The position numbers and the translations under genes were made by a program. From positions 372,001 through 436,000 of the forward strand of contig NZ_CP092587.1 in the NCBI RefSeq assembly GCF_023920225.1: 64,000 nucleotides of DNA, in the 5' to 3' direction. The number at the start of each line of letters is the position of its first letter. The stretch's first letter is position 1. The notes below the pieces were generated by a model. It did not search any database. It saw nothing but the letters and a program-made list of their open reading frames with translations, and was not told the origin of the DNA. Positions 28,651-38,663 of the stretch are shown in pieces. This stretch comes from Vibrio gazogenes. Lineage in GTDB: Bacteria; Pseudomonadota; Gammaproteobacteria; Enterobacterales; Vibrionaceae.

Positions 28651-29115
28651 TTAAGTACGCTCTGTGACAATTTCTCTTGAGAAAACCTTTTCACAATACT
28701 TACATTTCAACCGAATATCATGCTTCTTCTCCACAATGCTAAAACTACTTTCTACAGGTTCATCATGGGAGATACAGTTGGTATTTGGGCAAGCAAAAAC
28801 ATTATTTATACGTTGTGGTAGTTTCAGCGCGAGTTTTTTGACAACTTTGTAGTTTTCAATTTGGTTGACGGTGGCATGAGGTGCATACAGCGCCAGTTTG
28901 TTGGCTTGAGATTCGTTAATGAACACATTCTCGATCTTCAACAAGTCTTTAATGCCTAATGCTGATGAAGGCAGATTGAGGCCGATAGTCACCTTTTGCG
29001 AGGATTGATGCATATCGAAAAGCTTCAACACCTTGATGCCGATTTGTGCAGGGATATGGTCGATAACAGTTCCATTTTTAATGGCTTCTACCTGTAATTG
29101 TGAATCTTTTGGCAT
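28651..29115 (-). CDS. pyrI: Aspartate carbamoyltransferase regulatory chain
   Basis: PyrI binds CTP or ATP and sets the allosteric state of aspartate transcarbamoylase. The 154-residue product has the nucleotide-binding N-terminal half ([16 protein letters not shown]) and the four-cysteine zinc site in the C-terminal half (CPNTNC and CKYC). It starts 14 bases after pyrB and shares its attenuator control. Confidence 0.97.
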   Translation of the reverse strand: MPKDSQLQVEAIKNGTVIDHIPAQIGIKVLKLFDMHQSSQKVTIGLNLPSSALGIKDLLKIENVFINESQANKLALYAPHATVNQIENYKVVKKLALKLPQRINNVFACPNTNCISHDEPVESSFSIVEKKHDIRLKCKYCEKVFSREIVTERT

Positions 29116-29129
29116 GATCAGTTACTCCC

Positions 29130-30059
29130 TTACAGTGTTTCATTCAGCACAAGCGCCAGCAGTGCTTCGCGTGCGTATACGCCATTTTCTGCCTGTTGGA
29201 AGAAATAAGCGTGTGGTGTTTGATCGACATCCGTAGTGATTTCATCGACGCGTGGCAGTGGATGAAGCACTTTCATATTCTCTTTTGCGTTCTGAAGTTG
29301 GGCTGCATTAAGAATATAAGCCGAGCGAATATGCGCATATTCTGATTCATCAAAGCGCTCCTTCTGTACCCGGGTCATATAGAGAATGTCCACTTGGGGA
29401 ATCACGCTCTCGATATCGGTATGCAGGCTATATTCATGACCTGCTTCTTCCAGTTCTTCTAAGATATAGTCGGGCATCGCCAGTGCATCCGGTGCGATGA
29501 AGAAGAAACGGTTGTTGTTAAATTTGGCGAGTGCCTGAGTCAAAGAATGCACGGTACGTCCATATTTAAGGTCACCGACAAATGCAATGTTTAGCCCATC
29601 GAGACGACCTTGTGTTTCGGTAATCGTAAAGAGATCGAGCAAGGTCTGAGTCGGATGTTGATTGGCACCATCACCAGCATTGATGACGGGGACACCATTC
29701 GAGAACTCAGAGGCCAGACGTGCAGCACCTTCCTGTGGGTGACGCATCACAAAGGCATCAACATAGGAAGAAATAATCTGTACCGAATCTGCCAACGTTT
29801 CGCCTTTTTTCGCCAACGATGTATTACCACCGTTATCGAATCCAATCACGTTACCACCAATACGTTGGATCGCGGTTTCAAAAGAGAGGCGTGTCCGTGT
29901 TGATGGTTCAAAAAAGCAACTGGCAATGACCTTATTGCGGATCAATTCCGGTTGAGGTGTTGCTTTTAGCTGACCTGCTGTATTAACAATCAACTCTAAC
30001 TCATCACGTGTAAGTTCAGAGATTGAGATGATGTGCTTTTTGTATAGCGAATTCGTCAT
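29130..30059 (-). CDS. pyrB: Aspartate carbamoyltransferase catalytic chain
   Basis: PyrB joins carbamoyl phosphate and aspartate in the second step of pyrimidine synthesis. The 309-residue product has the carbamoyl-phosphate site [13 protein letters not shown], the 80s loop region [14 protein letters not shown], and HPLPRVDEI near the C-terminus. I chose the ATG at 30059 because GGAAG lies before it and the length then matches the family; a longer in-frame extension runs through the attenuator and is not expected to be translated. Confidence 0.96.
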   Translation of the reverse strand: MTNSLYKKHIISISELTRDELELIVNTAGQLKATPQPELIRNKVIASCFFEPSTRTRLSFETAIQRIGGNVIGFDNGGNTSLAKKGETLADSVQIISSYVDAFVMRHPQEGAARLASEFSNGVPVINAGDGANQHPTQTLLDLFTITETQGRLDGLNIAFVGDLKYGRTVHSLTQALAKFNNNRFFFIAPDALAMPDYILEELEEAGHEYSLHTDIESVIPQVDILYMTRVQKERFDESEYAHIRSAYILNAAQLQNAKENMKVLHPLPRVDEITTDVDQTPHAYFFQQAENGVYAREALLALVLNETL

Positions 30060-30222
30060 GATCATCTTCCCTAGTATTTTCTGACAGGCATAAAAAAGCC
30101 CCCCGATCAGGGAGGCTTTCAAAAAGAGTAACAAAGGAGAACCATAAGATGAGGCAAGTGTATTTGCTTACCCCAATGCAGCGTTGACAAGCGTATGTTG
30201 CGGTATGATCCCGAACGCCCAT
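30016..30222 (-). CDS. pyrL: pyrBI leader peptide
   Basis: A 68-codon frame begins with ATG at 30222 behind a strong GAGG site seven bases away and runs through the attenuator into the start of pyrB, ending at 30016. The segment [10 protein letters not shown] resembles the LNRGAFF part of the Escherichia coli leader, where the coding sequence likewise crosses the terminator hairpin. The product is likely non-functional as a protein. Translation of it couples UTP level to read-through. It is longer than the 44-residue E. coli leader because it overlaps pyrB. Confidence 0.8.
   Translation of the reverse strand: MGVRDHTATYACQRCIGVSKYTCLILWFSFVTLFESLPDRGAFLCLSENTREDDHDEFAIQKAHHLNL
30092..30119 (-). 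terminator. pyrBI attenuator
   Basis: A GC-rich stem (minus strand GCCTCCC with GGGGGGC, extended by AAA/TTT) and a TTTTTT run lie between the leader peptide start and pyrB. In Escherichia coli the same arrangement ends transcription when UTP is plentiful and polymerase runs ahead of the leader ribosome. Confidence 0.88.
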
Positions 30223-30251
30223 GATGTTCCCTCTGAGACAAATTGCTCGGC

Positions 30252-30279
30252 ATTATACGCTTAACTTGATTGAGTGCAA
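30252..30279 (-). promoter_or_regulatory. Sigma-70 promoter of pyrBI
   Basis: On the minus strand a -35 TTGCAC (30274-30279) and a -10 TATAAT (30252-30257) are separated by 16 bases. They lie about 30 bases before the pyrL start codon, which fits the leader RNA. Confidence 0.85.
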
Positions 30280-30332
30280 GCGATTACATCGTGTCCGCAA
30301 AGAATTAATTTCAGCCTCTGCGATGCAAGCAG

Positions 30333-31337
30333 TTAAGCGCCGAGCGTTGCGACCATCACCGCTTTGATGGTGTGCATTCTGTTCTCTGCTTCATCAAACA
30401 CAATTGAATAACCCGACTCAAAGACTTCTTCGGTTACTTCCAGCCCTTGCATGCCATATTTCTCAGCGATTTCTTTACCGACGACTGTTTCATCATTGTG
30501 AAATGCCGGGAGACAATGCATAAATTTAACGTGAGGGTTTTCCGTTAACTGGATGGTTTGCATATTGATTTGGTAAGGCGTCATCAATGCGACACGCTCG
30601 TCCCAAGCCTCGGGAGCTTCACCCATTGATACCCAGACATCGGTATAGAGAAAATCACACCCTTTCACACCTGCGGCAACATCTTCGGTCAATGTAATGG
30701 TTGCGCCTGTAGTTTTGGCGATTTCTTGGCAAGTTTTGACAAGCGACTCTTCCGGCCAGAATGATTTAGGGGCGACGAGACGAATATCCATCCCCATTTT
30801 AGCGGCACCAACCATTAGCGAATTTCCCATGTTATTACGGGCATCTCCCAAATAGGCAAATGAGATTTCATAGAGATGTTTGCCACGGCTATGTTCTTGC
30901 ATGGTGAGAAAGTCAGCCAGGATTTGAGTGGGGTGGAACTCATCAGTCAACCCGTTCCAGACGGGAACACCTGCGTAAGCGCCTAGTTCTTCGACGATGG
31001 ACTGACCATAACCGCGATATTGAATCCCATCATACATTCTGCCAAGGACCCGGGCGGTATCTTTCATCGATTCTTTATGACCAATCTGAGAACCGGATGG
31101 GCCAATATAAGAGATCTGTGCTCCTTGATCATATGCAGCGACTTCAAACGAGCAACGGGTTCTGGTGGATGATTTTTCAAAAATCAGCGCAATATTTTTG
31201 CCCAGCAGTTTTTTCTGCTCGGTACCGGTATATTTTGCTTTTTTCAAATCTGCTGCCAGATCCAGCAAAAATTGGATCTCGGTTGGCGTAAAATCGAGAA
31301 GTTTGAGAAAATTGCGGTTGCGTAAATTAAAAGCCAT
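30333..31337 (-). CDS. argF: Ornithine carbamoyltransferase
   Basis: The enzyme makes citrulline from ornithine and carbamoyl phosphate in arginine synthesis. The 334-residue product has the carbamoyl-phosphate motif [12 protein letters not shown] near residue 54, the [15 protein letters not shown] segment, and the ornithine-loop FMHCLPAFH, which is the ornithine-type rather than the aspartate-type signature. It lies upstream of pyrB on the same strand but has its own ArgR-controlled region. Catabolic OTC (arcB) is a conceivable alternative; the two ArgR boxes favour the biosynthetic role. Confidence 0.95.
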   Translation of the reverse strand: MAFNLRNRNFLKLLDFTPTEIQFLLDLAADLKKAKYTGTEQKKLLGKNIALIFEKSSTRTRCSFEVAAYDQGAQISYIGPSGSQIGHKESMKDTARVLGRMYDGIQYRGYGQSIVEELGAYAGVPVWNGLTDEFHPTQILADFLTMQEHSRGKHLYEISFAYLGDARNNMGNSLMVGAAKMGMDIRLVAPKSFWPEESLVKTCQEIAKTTGATITLTEDVAAGVKGCDFLYTDVWVSMGEAPEAWDERVALMTPYQINMQTIQLTENPHVKFMHCLPAFHNDETVVGKEIAEKYGMQGLEVTEEVFESGYSIVFDEAENRMHTIKAVMVATLGA

Positions 31338-31397
31338 GCTTCAGTCCTGCAAATGGTCACCACGAATATGGCTAGTAAACCACAGAACACCCCATTA

Positions 31398-31436
31398 TGT
31401 GAATAATTAGTTTAAAAAAATGGCGAATTATTCATG
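31398..31436. promoter_or_regulatory. Tandem ArgR operator (two ARG boxes) before argF
   Basis: Two 14-base matches to TGAATAATTATTCA lie at 31400-31413 and 31421-31434, each matching at 11 of 14 positions. Their centres are 21 bases apart, the standard two-turn spacing of paired ARG boxes. They lie 60-100 bases upstream of the argF start, so arginine-bound ArgR is expected to repress argF. Confidence 0.8.
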
Positions 31437-31628
31437 TTGATCCGCGTTTTTTGCTCTTTACTGCATATATCAATAAATTGAGTCTCAGTTATTGCAGAGC
31501 AATTGTTGCTTGATCGTGGTGCATCAAGGACGGGTAAGAGAGGTTTTTTGGTCATTGATTGATGCGATGCCTTTCTATCTCTGATTGACTTTAATCGAGC
31601 ATCAACATCCGTATACTTGACATGACAG

Positions 31629-32474
31629 CTATGAATTGGACAAATTTATGTTACGCACACGTTCTATATGTATGGTTAAAAATGCCTTTTCATCATAAGT
31701 TAGAGTATAACTATGTTTTTTATTTAAATAAGTTTCAATTTTATTCACTGTATTCCAAGATAAACTTAATCGTTGGTCGATGTCGTCATATAAAGATACC
31801 TGATCGTGATCAACCAGATTCTTATTAGAAAGACGTTGAGCGAAAGACTTTAAATGTGTCAGCAGGCGCTGATAGTTGATATCTTGAACATTCCAATTAA
31901 TATTTAAATCATATTTTATAATACTTAATATATCTTTCACTATTTCAGTCTTTTGTATAACATTTTTCATGTTATTTTCACCAGCAGCATTGACAAGATG
32001 AAGCGCAATAAAAGCGGCTTCATCTGTTGGGATGTCAAGTTCTAATGTCTTGTTGATCAATGCTAAAGCTTTTTCTCCGACTGAATATGCTAAAGGGTAG
32101 AATTGCTTAATTTCCCAATAAAACTGATTACGGATAGTCATCCCTTTTTTGTAACGTAAAACAGCAAAATTAATATGGTCACAGAGAGATAAAAATAATG
32201 TATCCTGGAGCTCGATCTGTAGATCCTCACGTGCCATTTTGATCACTTGATCAGTCAGAGTAAGGTAGATGGGAGGCATCTCAGACAGAATATCAGCAAA
32301 AAAATCATGAATGCCACCCTGAGATTTGAAAAAATGGCTTTCAATATCAGATTCTTGGATGATGTCGCCTTTCTTTTTGTTCCATCCGATACCACGACCT
32401 AATGCAACGGACTCACTGCCATTATCTGTAATGACAAATACTGCATTATTATTTAAAACTCGGTCAATTTTCAT
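31629..32474 (-). CDS. bglG: BglG/LicT-family transcriptional antiterminator
   Basis: The 281-residue protein has an N-terminal RNA-binding CAT domain (about residues 1-55, KIDRVLNNNAVFVITDNG) followed by two PTS-regulated PRD domains. Conserved histidines sit in CDHINFA and IALHLVNA (PRD1), and in LTHLKSF and FLTIHIERV (PRD2). It should bind the RAT element at 36134-36163 and stop the terminator from forming when beta-glucosides are imported. The ATG at 32474 is favoured because AGGTG lies five bases before it. It is the last gene of the operon. Confidence 0.93.
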   Translation of the reverse strand: MKIDRVLNNNAVFVITDNGSESVALGRGIGWNKKKGDIIQESDIESHFFKSQGGIHDFFADILSEMPPIYLTLTDQVIKMAREDLQIELQDTLFLSLCDHINFAVLRYKKGMTIRNQFYWEIKQFYPLAYSVGEKALALINKTLELDIPTDEAAFIALHLVNAAGENNMKNVIQKTEIVKDILSIIKYDLNINWNVQDINYQRLLTHLKSFAQRLSNKNLVDHDQVSLYDDIDQRLSLSWNTVNKIETYLNKKHSYTLTYDEKAFLTIHIERVRNINLSNS

Positions 32475-32492
32475 CATCTCACCTAAGAAATT

Positions 32493-32526
32493 CAACAATA
32501 ATCATATGTTAATATGATTATTGTTG
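32493..32526. other. 15-bp inverted repeat between bglF and bglG
   Basis: A perfect 15-bp stem (32493-32507 with 32512-32526) and a GTTA loop lie within 20 bases of the bglG start. It has no T-run in either direction. It may be an intercistronic hairpin affecting mRNA stability or bglG translation, or a protein-binding palindrome. Confidence 0.6.
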
Positions 32527-32571
32527 ATTTTAATTCCTGATATTAATTAAAGTTTATTGTTGACTATATTG

Positions 32572-34440
32572 TCAAGATGCATGAGGTGTTAAAGTTGATG
32601 TTTCGGGCTCTTGAATTGTGGCAACGTTAGTAATTACAAACGGTGTTACAACTTGGTAACCCGCACTGATTATCGAATCTTTATCAAATTCAATTAACAA
32701 TTGTCCTTCTACGACACGATCACCTTCTTTGACATGCATCGTAAAATATTTGCCTTGTAACTGTATGGTATCAATGCCGACATGAATCAAGATTTCTGCG
32801 CCAGTATCTGAAAGTAATCCAATGGCATGGCCGCTATCGTAGGTATGAGCAATTATTCCATTTGTTGGTGCATACACGAGCCCTTCTGCCGGTATGATTG
32901 CAATACCATCACCGACGGCGCCGGAGGAAAATACTTTATCATCAACACTCTCCAGTGCAATAACCTCACCTTTAATCGGAAGACTCATCATTTCATCAGC
33001 AACAAGCAGTTTGTCTCCGACAACTTTCGGTAACTCATTTTGCGTAAGATTAGTCGGTGCAGATACCTCGGGTTGCTCTTTAGTTGTAGCTGTATTCTGA
33101 AAGCCAACAATCAAAGTCAGTATAAAACTGACCACAAAAGCGATGAGACAGCCTAAAATAAATCCAGTGAAGCCCGGGCCGTAAAAAATAGGTATGGTTA
33201 GTAAGCTGGTCATTCCCATAGAAATCGCAGAACTTTGAGCATAGCCGACGATGGCGCCACCACAACCTGCTGCAATGACTGCACATATGAATGGTTTTTT
33301 CAGCTTCAGTGTCACACCATAAACACCGGGTTCGGTAATACCAAATAATGAAGTAATAAATGCAGCCCCGGCTAAGGCTTTCATTTTTTCATCTTTAGTA
33401 CGTATCATAACGGCTAATAAGGCACCTGATTGTGAAAATACAGCCGGTCCGGTCGCGGCTTTCAGATAACTTCGACCAAGAATCGATAAATCGTTGATGA
33501 AAAGCGTAACAAAGCCCCAATGAACGCCAAAAATAACAAAGATTTGCCAGAATGCTGCGAATAGTGCGCCTGCGATGATTGGGTTGAATTTATATATACC
33601 AACAAAGACCTCAGCGACAGCTGTACTGACAGTTACACTGACAGGACCAATACACATTAAAGTCAGTGGTACCATGATTGTCACTAACAAAAATGGTGTC
33701 ACTATATTGCGAATACTATCGTGGAATAAATCTTTTAATTTTTTCTCTAAATAGCTGGTTACCCAGATGCAAAGGATAATTGGAAGCACTGAACCTGTAT
33801 ATTTCATTAAAATAACAGGGATACCAAAAAATGCCACATCTTGACCGCTTTCATAGAGAGCTTGAATCGTTGGATAAATCATCGCTCCTGCAATAGAGAC
33901 AGAGACAAAAGTATTGGCACCAAATTTTCTTGAGGAGGTGATTGCTAATAGGATTGGTAAGAAATAAAAAATACTATCAGATGCAGCGGAGAGTATAACA
34001 TATTCATTTTGTGTATGAGATAGTAGACCCAGTGCCGTTAGAATCGAGAGGACCCCTTTCAGTACACCTGATGCTGCCATCGCACCTAATAATGGTGTAA
34101 AAATAGATGAAACAACATCGACAAGATTTTCTAGTATGTTTCCTTTGTCTTCTGGTGCATCATTATGTGTATTTGATTTTTTATTTTCGCTCAAAATTGA
34201 TGAAATAGAACCAAATTCCATGTAGACATCTGAAACTCGATTGCCAATAACAACTTGAATTTGTCCAGCAGAGTTAATCGCTGTGATAACGCCATCTAGT
34301 TCATTAAGTGCATTCATGTTTACTTTATTTATATCTAAAATTTTAAAACGTAAACGTGTCGCGCAATGAACTAACGAAGCTACATTACTTTCACCACCAA
34401 CTTCTTGCAAAATGTTGGAGGCTAGCTCTTTAGTGTTCAT
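32572..34440 (-). CDS. bglF: PTS beta-glucoside transporter EIIBCA
   Basis: The 622-residue protein imports and phosphorylates aryl- or beta-glucosides. Domains in order are EIIB (about 1-85, phosphorylated cysteine C26 in LVHCATRLRF), EIIC (about 105-465, about ten membrane helices, with the GITEPGVYGVTL motif), and EIIA (about 485-622, phosphorylated histidine in EILIHVGID). I chose the ATG at 34440 because GAGGAATTC precedes it. The protein should also phosphorylate and so inactivate BglG when no sugar is present. The base composition of this operon is clearly more AT-rich than the neighbouring genes. Confidence 0.95.
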   Translation of the reverse strand: MNTKELASNILQEVGGESNVASLVHCATRLRFKILDINKVNMNALNELDGVITAINSAGQIQVVIGNRVSDVYMEFGSISSILSENKKSNTHNDAPEDKGNILENLVDVVSSIFTPLLGAMAASGVLKGVLSILTALGLLSHTQNEYVILSAASDSIFYFLPILLAITSSRKFGANTFVSVSIAGAMIYPTIQALYESGQDVAFFGIPVILMKYTGSVLPIILCIWVTSYLEKKLKDLFHDSIRNIVTPFLLVTIMVPLTLMCIGPVSVTVSTAVAEVFVGIYKFNPIIAGALFAAFWQIFVIFGVHWGFVTLFINDLSILGRSYLKAATGPAVFSQSGALLAVMIRTKDEKMKALAGAAFITSLFGITEPGVYGVTLKLKKPFICAVIAAGCGGAIVGYAQSSAISMGMTSLLTIPIFYGPGFTGFILGCLIAFVVSFILTLIVGFQNTATTKEQPEVSAPTNLTQNELPKVVGDKLLVADEMMSLPIKGEVIALESVDDKVFSSGAVGDGIAIIPAEGLVYAPTNGIIAHTYDSGHAIGLLSDTGAEILIHVGIDTIQLQGKYFTMHVKEGDRVVEGQLLIEFDKDSIISAGYQVVTPFVITNVATIQEPETSTLTPHAS

Positions 34441-34594
34441 AAGAATTCCTCTTAATAATAAGGTACTGAACAAATTTATATATTAAAGATCATAAATCCA
34501 TGAGAATATTGTGCGGCTACAAATAAGATTCAATAGAGTCACAACATCCAATCCCAATAATTTAAATAATTAGAAAGTTTAAATTTGTCTTGTC

Positions 34595-34623
34595 ATATAT
34601 GCCCTAGATGTTAGGGCATATAT
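34595..34623. other. 12-bp hairpin between bglA and bglF
   Basis: A perfect 12-bp stem (ATATATGCCCTA, 34595-34606, with TAGGGCATATAT, 34612-34623) lies after the bglA stop codon. There is no T-run, so it more likely protects or processes the bglA mRNA end than terminates it. Confidence 0.55.
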
Positions 34624-34653
34624 TAAATTATGTATTTTTACGGTATAAGATAT

Positions 34654-36163
<1,510 letters not shown>

Positions 36164-36221
36164 TTATTTTTATAAACCATAAACAAATCAATAGAACAAA
36201 AAAACTAGCATAGTGTAATTA

Positions 36222-36237
36222 TGTGATGATTATCACA
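36222..36237. promoter_or_regulatory. CRP (cAMP receptor protein) site upstream of the bgl operon
   Basis: TGTGA-N6-TCACA is matched exactly at all ten conserved positions (36222-36226 and 36233-36237). It lies roughly 60 bases before the likely transcription start, suggesting that the operon needs CRP-cAMP and is under catabolite control. Confidence 0.8.
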
Positions 36238-36289
36238 TGGAATAATTGATAGTTTGATCGTTATAACATATTAGCGATACTGATTGCTT

Positions 36290-36440
36290 ATAGGGTTATA
36301 CCCAAGTAACCTCAAGATGCAGGATTCAGAGTGTCTTCAATCGGCGTCATTCAAGGAAAATGTCGGCAGGAATGGCCTTCCCATTTCAATGGCATTTGAC
36401 GTAGAAAGGCTCGCCATAGAATATTTACCGCGAGCCTTCC
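36290..36440. repeat. Dispersed-repeat-like intergenic sequence with a 9-bp terminal hairpin
   Basis: The stretch beginning TATACCCAAGTAACCTCAAG, followed by GATGCAGGATTCAG, resembles a short sequence I remember from intergenic regions of many Vibrio genomes. It contains a CGTCA/TGACG inverted repeat and ends in a hairpin, AAGGCTCGC (36406-36414) with GCGAGCCTT (36430-36438), which may end phoH transcription. It has no reliable ORF. The family assignment is by memory. Confidence 0.5.
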
Positions 36441-36448
36441 GTTTAAAA

Positions 36449-37825
36449 TTAAAAATATGTTTCTGTGAACTCAGCGAGTGAACTTCTTTCTACTTCATCA
36501 AAGATGAGAATAGAGCCTTTTTCATAGTTTTTATAAACATTGACCGCTGCGGATAAACCACTGGATGCGGCACTCACAAATTTATCGTCAATCTGACTCA
36601 GATTGCCAAGTAATATCGTTCTACAATTTTTTCCGCCTCTGCTCAGCATTCCTTTGACTTGCGCACGCGTCATATTCTGTGCTTCATCAATGATTAACAC
36701 CGCATCGTCGAGTGATCGTCCTCTAAAGTAAGCCATACTTGTAAATTCAATGTTAGCCCGCTCGATGATGTGCTCGACCGTTTCATGAACATTACAATCC
36801 TCACCTTCGTCGGAATGCATGGATACAAGAGCATCAGTGATACCGACCATGAGCGGGAGGGATTTCTCTTTTAAGTCACCGGGTAGAAATCCCGGATCGT
36901 CATCCATAAAATCCCGGCTTCTGACCACGACAATTTTCTTATATTGCTTTGTTTCGATCACTTGATGTAATGCGGCTGCGACCGCTAAGAATGTTTTCCC
37001 TGATCCCGCAGGACCCAGCATGATATTCAAGTCATAATTGGGGTCGGTTAACTGATTTAATGCAATTGCTTGTCTTTGATTTTTAGGACTAATTCCCCAG
37101 ACTTTTCCGTGTTTTTTCGGTAACAGCTTTGTGATGACATGTGTTGAGGTTACTTGTGTCACAACCCCGATATGCTGTTCATCATCAAACCAGTACATAT
37201 TTTTTTGAACGTCTTCATTAAATAAATGGCGATCGAATTGATAACAGTCACCGGATAGTTTGAAATCTTTATCCGTCTCTATCCGATTAAATAAATCGCC
37301 TTCAAAATATTGTACTCCGGAATAAAGCAAGTCGATGTCTGTTATTTGATTATCAATCGGCACATCTTCAGAGAATACGCCAATCGTTCGGGCTTTCAGT
37401 CGCATATTGATATCGCGGCTGACCAACGATACATCTCTGCCGAGCTTTTTCTGCAGTTGGAAGGCAAAATTAATAATGTGGTTATCGGCATCACTGCCAA
37501 TCCCGTGACGAAGGGATTCTTCGACTTCAATATTGGTATCTACAGCAATAAATAATTTGCCTCTTTGACCGACTTCACTCGATGGTAGGTCAATACCTGC
37601 TTGTAACTCTTCCGCATTATGACCATTGACTAAATCTTCGAGCATTCGTATACAGACGCGAGCATCGGCACTGACTGATTTTTCTCTGCGTTCTTTTAGA
37701 TTGTCCAGCTCTTCGAGTACGGTTAGACAAATATAAACATCATCTTGATATGCGAGTAAACTTTTCGGGTCGTGGACTAATGCTGAAGTATCTAAAACTC
37801 GGGGAGTGTTGGTTCTTGATATCAT
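36449..37825 (-). CDS. PIN-PhoH family ATPase (YlaK type)
   Basis: The 458-residue protein has an N-terminal PIN ribonuclease domain (about residues 8-150, with VLDTSALVHDPKSLL and VLEELDNLKERREKS carrying acidic residues) and a C-terminal PhoH ATPase domain. The latter has Walker A GPAGSGKTF and Walker B VLIIDEAQNM. PhoH2-type fusions of this kind have been described as RNA helicase/ribonuclease enzymes, often paired with an antitoxin-like partner; none is evident here. The 5' end of a second, decayed gene of the same family lies directly upstream. Confidence 0.9.
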   Translation of the reverse strand: MISRTNTPRVLDTSALVHDPKSLLAYQDDVYICLTVLEELDNLKERREKSVSADARVCIRMLEDLVNGHNAEELQAGIDLPSSEVGQRGKLFIAVDTNIEVEESLRHGIGSDADNHIINFAFQLQKKLGRDVSLVSRDINMRLKARTIGVFSEDVPIDNQITDIDLLYSGVQYFEGDLFNRIETDKDFKLSGDCYQFDRHLFNEDVQKNMYWFDDEQHIGVVTQVTSTHVITKLLPKKHGKVWGISPKNQRQAIALNQLTDPNYDLNIMLGPAGSGKTFLAVAAALHQVIETKQYKKIVVVRSRDFMDDDPGFLPGDLKEKSLPLMVGITDALVSMHSDEGEDCNVHETVEHIIERANIEFTSMAYFRGRSLDDAVLIIDEAQNMTRAQVKGMLSRGGKNCRTILLGNLSQIDDKFVSAASSGLSAAVNVYKNYEKGSILIFDEVERSSLAEFTETYF

Positions 37826-37875
37826 AATCTGTTTCCTACATAGAATGGAAAGACCGATGTTTCTGCCATCATGAT

Positions 37876-38181
37876 TTATCTAATGATTTCATCTCTGTTG
37901 TGAGAGACCGGGCACTGCGTTTTGAAGGTCTGTATCGTGCGAATGTATTGTCCTTTTTGACATCGATCGCTTCTTTTCTGGTACTGAGAGTCCAAAGCAC
38001 GGATTGTGACGCGAGCATCCCTTGTGATATCTGGTTTATCGTCTTGAATTCGGCTGGGGTCTTTGGGGGGAGAAATTGGGACCACATCATGTTGCTGGAA
38101 GGAATTAATCGCCAGCGGTTGAGAGGGGAGGATCTTGGTATCCAAGACCAAGACAAATCGTTTCCGGTCGGTATCGTCCAT
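37876..38181 (-). pseudogene. Decayed 5' end of a second PIN-PhoH (YlaK-like) gene
   Basis: A 101-codon frame starts at ATG 38181 behind a perfect AAGGAG. Its first 60 residues parallel the N-terminus of vibrio YlaK proteins: DRK-FVL-LDT-IL--PLAI-SFQ-HDVV, then R-DARV-IRAL. The family reads LDTN where this has LDTK, and the conserved VLEELD acidic block is replaced by ISPPKDPSRI, so the PIN site is lost. The rest resembles nothing and no PhoH domain follows. The remnant sits upstream of an intact gene of the same family. It is probably the relic of the locus's ancestral ylaK. Confidence 0.65.
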
Positions 38182-38663
38182 AAGCGTCTCCTTGCCGTTA
38201 AGCGGCGACTGAGAAGGATAGCTTGTCAGCACCTGTCAGAGTCATACCGGGTTGGGTTTGTATGCCTCTCGACGTACTGCAAACCTTTTAACAAACCTGT
38301 GCAACAAACGCAGTTACTGAGACTGGCTTGTTGCTTACTACGCTATTTGTTGTGGGCATCATGTCAACTGAATGACCCGATTCATACACTTCCATTGTGC
38401 TGCCCAAGTTTCAAATTCTGAAAGTCTGATTGCTATATACCGAATGGTGTAAGTATAGCAATCAATCTATTTACAAATGACATCATTTTTTTACATTTTT
38501 ATGTCATCCCGCAGCGGAGTGGATTTCACGTGACCTGTATCACAGCATCAAGTAAGATGAGCCCCCTTTTTCTGCACCTTGGTGGAATCACGGTCATAAT
38601 GATACGGGTTAGTAAAGGGCAGATTTTTTAGTGATACTTTGATCAAAATGAGGTGGTTGATTC
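38182..38663. other. Gene-free region before rapA with a possible CRP site
   Basis: No gene with family resemblance or a ribosome site is visible on either strand. CGTGA-N6-TCACA at 38529-38544 matches nine of ten conserved CRP positions and lies about 120 bases before rapA. The rapA promoter should lie in the last 120 bases. Nothing else is seen. Confidence 0.4.

Noticed and set aside
31622..31828. A 68-codon plus-strand frame at the bglG end
   Set aside because: It is antisense to bglG, with a composition typical of shadows in AT-rich DNA.
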